64,000 nt of DNA from Leptolyngbya sp. FACHB-60 (GTDB taxonomy: Bacteria; Cyanobacteriota; Cyanobacteriia; Phormidesmidales; Phormidesmidaceae), in contig NZ_JACJOX010000063.1 in the NCBI RefSeq assembly GCF_014695775.1, positions 124,001 to 188,000 of the forward strand, given 5' to 3'. The translations under genes were made by a program, and so were the position numbers. The notes under the pieces were generated by a model. That model was not told the origin of the DNA, did not search any database, and saw only the letters and a list, made by a program, of their open reading frames with translations. Of this stretch, positions 61,880-64,000 are shown one piece after another (position 1 is the first letter of the stretch; each line of letters opens with the position of its first letter).

Positions 61880-62740
61880 TTACTGCTGTGCCTCGGCCAT
61901 AGCCTCTGCCGGGGGACGCACCACGCGACGAGCTAAACCCAGTTTTTCTAACAACAGAATGGCATACCAGGTGACATCGACTTCCCACCAGCGCCAGCCG
62001 GCCGGGGCCACGTTAGGAAATGCGTGGTGGTTATTGTGCCAGCCTTCGCCATAGGTAAGCAGCGCCGTCCACCACAGATTGCCCGAGTTGTCTTCAAGGT
62101 GAAAGCGCCGCTTGCCCCACATGTGGGTCGCCGAGTTGATCAGCCAGGTCGAGTGCCACAAGACTGCAATTCTGAGAAAGCCACCGTAGATTACAAAAGA
62201 CCAGCCGCCGAGGGCAAAGAGGGCGATCGCAACCGGCACTTGCAGCAGTAGAAAGTAGCGATCGAGCCAGCGATAGTAGGGGTCACGGGCAATATCTGGG
62301 GCATAGCGCCGATAAATCTGGCCGTTAAACACTGCCGGGTTGCGGTACACCATCCACAACATATGGCTCCACCAAAACCCACGACTGGCGGCGTAGGGGT
62401 CTTTTTCAGCATCCTCGGTGAAGAGGTGGTGCTGGCGATGGCCCGCCACCCAAAAGATTGGGCCACCCTGGAGCGCCATCGCGCCAATGGTGGCGATCAC
62501 ATACTCTAACCAGCGGGGCACCTGCAAACTGCGGTGGGTAAGCAGCCGGTGATAGCCCAAACAAATGCCAATGCTGCCAAACAGCCAGTGCAGCGCTACC
62601 ATCACCCCCAGAGCCGACCACGAAAAGAACCACGGGGCCAGCAGGGCCATGCCGTGAATGGCGGCTAAAAAGCCTACCAATGTCCAATCAAGGTCTTTGA
62701 TTCCCCGTTTTTCCGGGGCTTGCTTCAGTGTTGTTGTCAT
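61880..62740 (-). CDS. desC: Acyl-lipid / acyl-CoA delta-9-type desaturase
   Basis: A 286-residue membrane diiron desaturase. His boxes: HRLLTH (64-69), HRQHH (101-105) and HNNHH (235-239). The membrane helices and the phrases GYHRLLTHRSLQVPRWLEYV and GEGWHNNHHAFPNVAPAGWR match cyanobacterial DesC. It introduces the first double bond in fatty acids for membrane fluidity. A TetR-family gene is divergent with a shared control region, so it may be regulated by it. Gene name by motif; the paralogue type is not certain. Confidence 0.9.
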   Translation of the reverse strand: MTTTLKQAPEKRGIKDLDWTLVGFLAAIHGMALLAPWFFSWSALGVMVALHWLFGSIGICLGYHRLLTHRSLQVPRWLEYVIATIGAMALQGGPIFWVAGHRQHHLFTEDAEKDPYAASRGFWWSHMLWMVYRNPAVFNGQIYRRYAPDIARDPYYRWLDRYFLLLQVPVAIALFALGGWSFVIYGGFLRIAVLWHSTWLINSATHMWGKRRFHLEDNSGNLWWTALLTYGEGWHNNHHAFPNVAPAGWRWWEVDVTWYAILLLEKLGLARRVVRPPAEAMAEAQQ

Positions 62741-62850
62741 AGCACGTCCTTTTTTATGGGATTAAGCCCTCGACCAGTCTGTTAGCCCGATCCAGGGGAA
62801 GTCCTTGCCCGACTCCTTTGCACCCTTTGAGGGACTATCTGGAGCCTGTG

Positions 62851-62911
62851 TGCAAGTGTCGCTTGCAAATTCATCCTAGCAAACTTTCCTGGTAGAATGC
62901 AAGTGTCGCTT
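62851..62911. promoter_or_regulatory. Putative TetR operator pair in the desC-tetR gap
   Basis: TGCAAGTGTCGCTTGCA (62851-62867) is a palindrome with 6-base arms. A near copy, TGCAAGTGTCGCTT, is at 62898-62911, 47 bases on. TAGAAT (62893-62898) overlaps the second copy and may be the -10 box of the tetR gene. Binding would control both divergent genes. Confidence 0.6.
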
Positions 62912-62921
62912 TCTTTTTGCT

Positions 62922-64000
62922 ATGGCAGATCAGCGCAAATCAGCCCGTCAGCGTCTTGTAGATGCCGCATTCCAGCTGTTTTCTAGCCAAGGGGTAGGCA
63001 CTACTACTACCCGGCAGGTGGCCGATCTAGCGGGTGTTAACGAAGTCACGCTGTTTCGCCAGTTTGGTAGCAAGCATGGCTTGCTTGCAGCGGTCATGAC
63101 CGAGGCTGAGGTGTTGTCTGTCCCAGACCGTAGTTTTGATCTGGCGGCTCTCGCCCAAGCTCCCATCGATCAGTCTCTGAGAGAGTTTCTGAGCCAGTGC
63201 TTGGCTACCCTCGATCAACTCTCCGAGCTGGTGCGATCGGTGATTGGCGAGGCCGGGCAATTTTCCGCAGACAATAGCCAAGCCATGGGGCGCGGCCTGC
63301 AAACCATTCGCGACTTCATCGCTGAGTACCTGGAGGTACATCTAGCCCCAGGGGAAGCCGTTGGCCTGCCGCCTGAGGAGGTAGCGGGGTTAGTGATGGC
63401 TCTGCTGCTGGGCTATGCCGCCATCGACGGCACCACCGCAGGCGCTAACGACGGCGTAGAATCTCACAGTTTATGGGCCAGCAGGAGCGCTTTTATTGAG
63501 AGTGTCGTCAGCTGGCTGCTCAGCCTCCGGCCCCACGATGGGTCTGGTCTTGCCCCAGCCCAGCCTAGCCTTACTCCCCCCAACACAGAGAGCTGGATCG
63601 ACATCCCCGCCCCAGTGGTGCACGAGATTATGCAGGTGGCCCGCAAGGCTGGCAACCAGACCCATGCCCTGATCTACGTGCTGCTGGGGGCCGGGGTAGC
63701 GGCAGCAGAGGCGCCGCTGCTAAGCCGCGCTAGCGCCCTCTACGACAGCAGCCAGCACATCTTGCTGATTGGCCCTCAGCATCGTCAGGTGCCCCTCAAC
63801 CAATGGATTATGGGTCGGCGCTACGGCACCTACACTAAAAACCCGCTTACCCGCTGGCTCAAAAGCCGCAGCGATGCTTCATCGGCCATGTTTTTAGGAC
63901 CAGACGATCAGCCGATTACGCCCTTGAGGGTGCGGCAACTGTGGGCCGAGGTGACAACCGGCATCATGTCGCCCACCGGCGAACCGCTTGGCGTTGAGCA
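62922..64000 (+). CDS. TetR regulator with recombinase-like C-terminal extension (partial)
   Basis: An open frame from the ATG at 62922 that runs off the window (at least 359 residues). Residues 1-60 are a TetR DNA-binding domain: ARQRLVDAAFQLFSSQGVGT and LAGVNEVTLFRQFGSKHGLL. A ligand domain follows to about 205. Residues about 230-350 resemble a tyrosine-recombinase core: LLGAGVAAAEAPLLSRASAL (where the catalytic Arg of GxR would be Ala), IGPQHRQVPLNQWIMGRRYG and LTRWLKSRS, with FLGPDDQPITPLRVRQLW. The catalytic Arg appears lost. A TetR/recombinase fusion is unusual; the C-terminus is not visible. Confidence 0.75.
   Translation, partial: MADQRKSARQRLVDAAFQLFSSQGVGTTTTRQVADLAGVNEVTLFRQFGSKHGLLAAVMTEAEVLSVPDRSFDLAALAQAPIDQSLREFLSQCLATLDQLSELVRSVIGEAGQFSADNSQAMGRGLQTIRDFIAEYLEVHLAPGEAVGLPPEEVAGLVMALLLGYAAIDGTTAGANDGVESHSLWASRSAFIESVVSWLLSLRPHDGSGLAPAQPSLTPPNTESWIDIPAPVVHEIMQVARKAGNQTHALIYVLLGAGVAAAEAPLLSRASALYDSSQHILLIGPQHRQVPLNQWIMGRRYGTYTKNPLTRWLKSRSDASSAMFLGPDDQPITPLRVRQLWAEVTTGIMSPTGEPLGVE

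Overview
This window is chromosomal DNA from a cyanobacterium, most likely a GC-rich filamentous Leptolyngbya/Nodosilinea/Phormidium-type lineage. The evidence is a set of lineage-typical genes (aerobic Mg-protoporphyrin ester cyclase acsF, hemJ, a desC-type desaturase, DUF4126, DUF1997 and DUF4079 proteins, a CyRepA1 replicase) and the frequent HIP1 octamer GCGATCGC, which sits in genes and in two terminator hairpins. Genus-level placement is inference.

Layout. (1) Bases 1 to about 10150 are the right part of a mobile element: an XRE repressor cut by the window edge, a long co-directional run of small overlapping genes, a CyRepA1 primase-helicase, a GIY-YIG protein, a protein with a KorB/ParB-like central segment, an ASCH protein, a J-domain protein, and a convergent tyrosine integrase. 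It abuts the 3' end of a tRNA-Arg(UCU) gene. No capsid, terminase, tail or conjugation gene is visible. (2) 10.2-20.9 kb is core: conserved membrane and coiled-coil proteins, a lone ABC-2 permease, and phosphoenolpyruvate synthase. (3) 20.9-25.7 kb is accessory: an AT-rich pair of genes sharing an unusual N-terminal motif (one has a membrane helix, a coiled coil and a zinc-ribbon tail), then an isoaspartyl peptidase/asparaginase next to an ATP-grasp ligase. (4) 25.9-36.5 kb is core: an SDR protein, DUF1997, DUF4079, an M48 protease, a GIDE-domain protein, acsF, an outer-membrane-like protein and dnaK, followed by an MntA-HepT toxin-antitoxin pair. (5) 36.5-46.2 kb: a TPR protein, hemJ, an LRR-kinase next to a TIR-like protein, two coupled ABC-2 permeases, a tiny gene with a strong ribosome site, and an orphan OmpR-type regulator beside a decayed histidine kinase. 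(6) 46.6-57.2 kb: a VTT/DedA-like protein, MscS channel, duplicated-domain exported protein, thyX interrupted by a large HNH intein, a decayed small gene, hypothetical membrane proteins and a saccharopine-dehydrogenase-like enzyme. (7) 57.5-64 kb: a membrane protein, a Fur-family (Zur-like) regulator divergent from purS-purQ, a thioredoxin-like ferredoxin, desC, and a divergent TetR regulator whose C-terminal extension resembles a tyrosine-recombinase catalytic domain and runs off the window.

The strongest candidates for something new are the AT-rich gene pair at 21.3-23.1 kb, the TetR-recombinase-like fusion with its putative operator beside desC, the peptidase/ATP-grasp pair, and the capsid-less integrative element. 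No homology search was possible, so family names rest on motifs read by eye.
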